The notes below the pieces were generated by a model. It saw only the letters and a program-made list of their open reading frames with translations. It was not told the origin of the DNA and ran no database searches. A stretch of 7,422 nt of DNA, from assembly GCA_937936695.1 (NCBI GenBank), contig CALHCK010000041.1, positions 1 to 7,422 on the forward strand, in the 5' to 3' direction. Positions 7,296 through 7,422 of the stretch are shown here, piece after piece (position 1 is the stretch's first letter; every line of letters starts with the position of its first letter). The stretch is from an uncultured Polaribacter sp. GTDB taxonomy: Bacteria; Bacteroidota; Bacteroidia; Flavobacteriales; Flavobacteriaceae. Position numbers and translations under genes: made by a program.

Positions 7296-7316
7296 GCAGA
7301 TTGTAAAGAATTACAA
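7283..7316. repeat. Cluster of alternating TTGTA/TACAA half-sites in the dxs-tadA intergenic region
   Basis: Four half-sites alternate in orientation: TTGTA (7283-7287), TACAA (7290-7294), TTGTA (7301-7305) and TACAA (7312-7316). They form overlapping inverted repeats, the best being TTTACAA (7288-7294) with TTGTAAA (7301-7307) around a 6-base spacer. A further TACAA lies at 7261-7265. The second half-site overlaps the dxs -33 element. This could be an operator for a dimeric regulator, but the sequence is AT-rich and the promoter elements themselves use these letters, so chance is a serious alternative. Confidence 0.3.
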
Positions 7317-7363
7317 AACTATCGTAAATAAATTACTTAATTTTACTGTTCTAATATTTATAG

Positions 7364-7422
7364 ATGATGATACAGCCTTTTGATGATGTTTATTTTATGA
7401 AAAAAGCTTATCAAGAAGCAGA
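7364..7422 (+). CDS. tadA: TadA-like tRNA/nucleoside adenosine deaminase, N-terminal fragment (3' truncated by window edge)
   Basis: Only the first 19 codons and part of the next are present: MMIQPFDDVYFMKKAYQEA, then the window ends. The PFDD-YFMKKA-QEA pattern is the N-terminal helix I associate with flavobacterial TadA, which deaminates the wobble adenosine of tRNA-Arg(ACG) to inosine. The zinc-binding HAE and PCxxC motifs would lie beyond the edge and cannot be checked here. Two adjacent ATG codons (7364 and 7367) are both possible starts. The gene is divergent from dxs, with 108 bases between the two ATGs. I could not identify a convincing promoter for it; TAATTTTA at 7338-7345 is one base off the -7 consensus but lacks a suitably spaced -33 element. 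Confidence 0.7.
   Translation, partial: MMIQPFDDVYFMKKAYQEA

Overview
The window looks like chromosome from a member of the Flavobacteriia (Bacteroidota), probably a marine Flavobacteriaceae such as a Polaribacter- or Tenacibaculum-like organism; the genus is a guess. The evidence is the strong AT bias, starts preceded by A/T-rich sequence rather than Shine-Dalgarno motifs, Bacteroidetes-type promoter elements (TTTG and TAnnTTTG), and a type IX secretion (T9SS) C-terminal sorting domain. No tRNA, rRNA, insertion sequence, phage gene or CRISPR array is visible, and gene density is that of ordinary core genome.

Layout from left to right. (1) The 3' part of nrdA, the class I ribonucleotide reductase large subunit, enters from the left edge and ends at a clear intrinsic terminator. 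(2) dgt, encoding an HD-domain dGTPase, lies on the same strand. (3) A 911-residue secreted beta-propeller (BNR/Asp-box, VPS10-like) protein with a T9SS type A sorting domain follows. (4) 14 bases later comes a small predicted lipoprotein of unknown function, so these two genes are probably cotranscribed. (5) A 15-bp perfect palindrome with A and T tracts serves as a bidirectional terminator between the lipoprotein gene and the convergent dxs. (6) dxs (1-deoxy-D-xylulose-5-phosphate synthase, first step of the MEP isoprenoid pathway) is on the minus strand. (7) A 108-base divergent intergenic region carries a good dxs promoter. (8) The first 19 codons of a tadA-like deaminase gene run off the right edge.

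Functionally, nrdA and dgt are linked through the dNTP pool: one makes deoxynucleotides and the other hydrolyses dGTP. dxs and tadA are housekeeping genes. The propeller and lipoprotein pair is the only accessory-looking part and the only place with unknown function; both products are predicted to act outside the cytoplasm. I see no strong sign of a new system. The points most worth a second look are that pair, the nearly leaderless dxs start, the repeated TTGTA/TACAA half-sites in the dxs-tadA intergenic region, and the terminator that overlaps the dxs stop codon.
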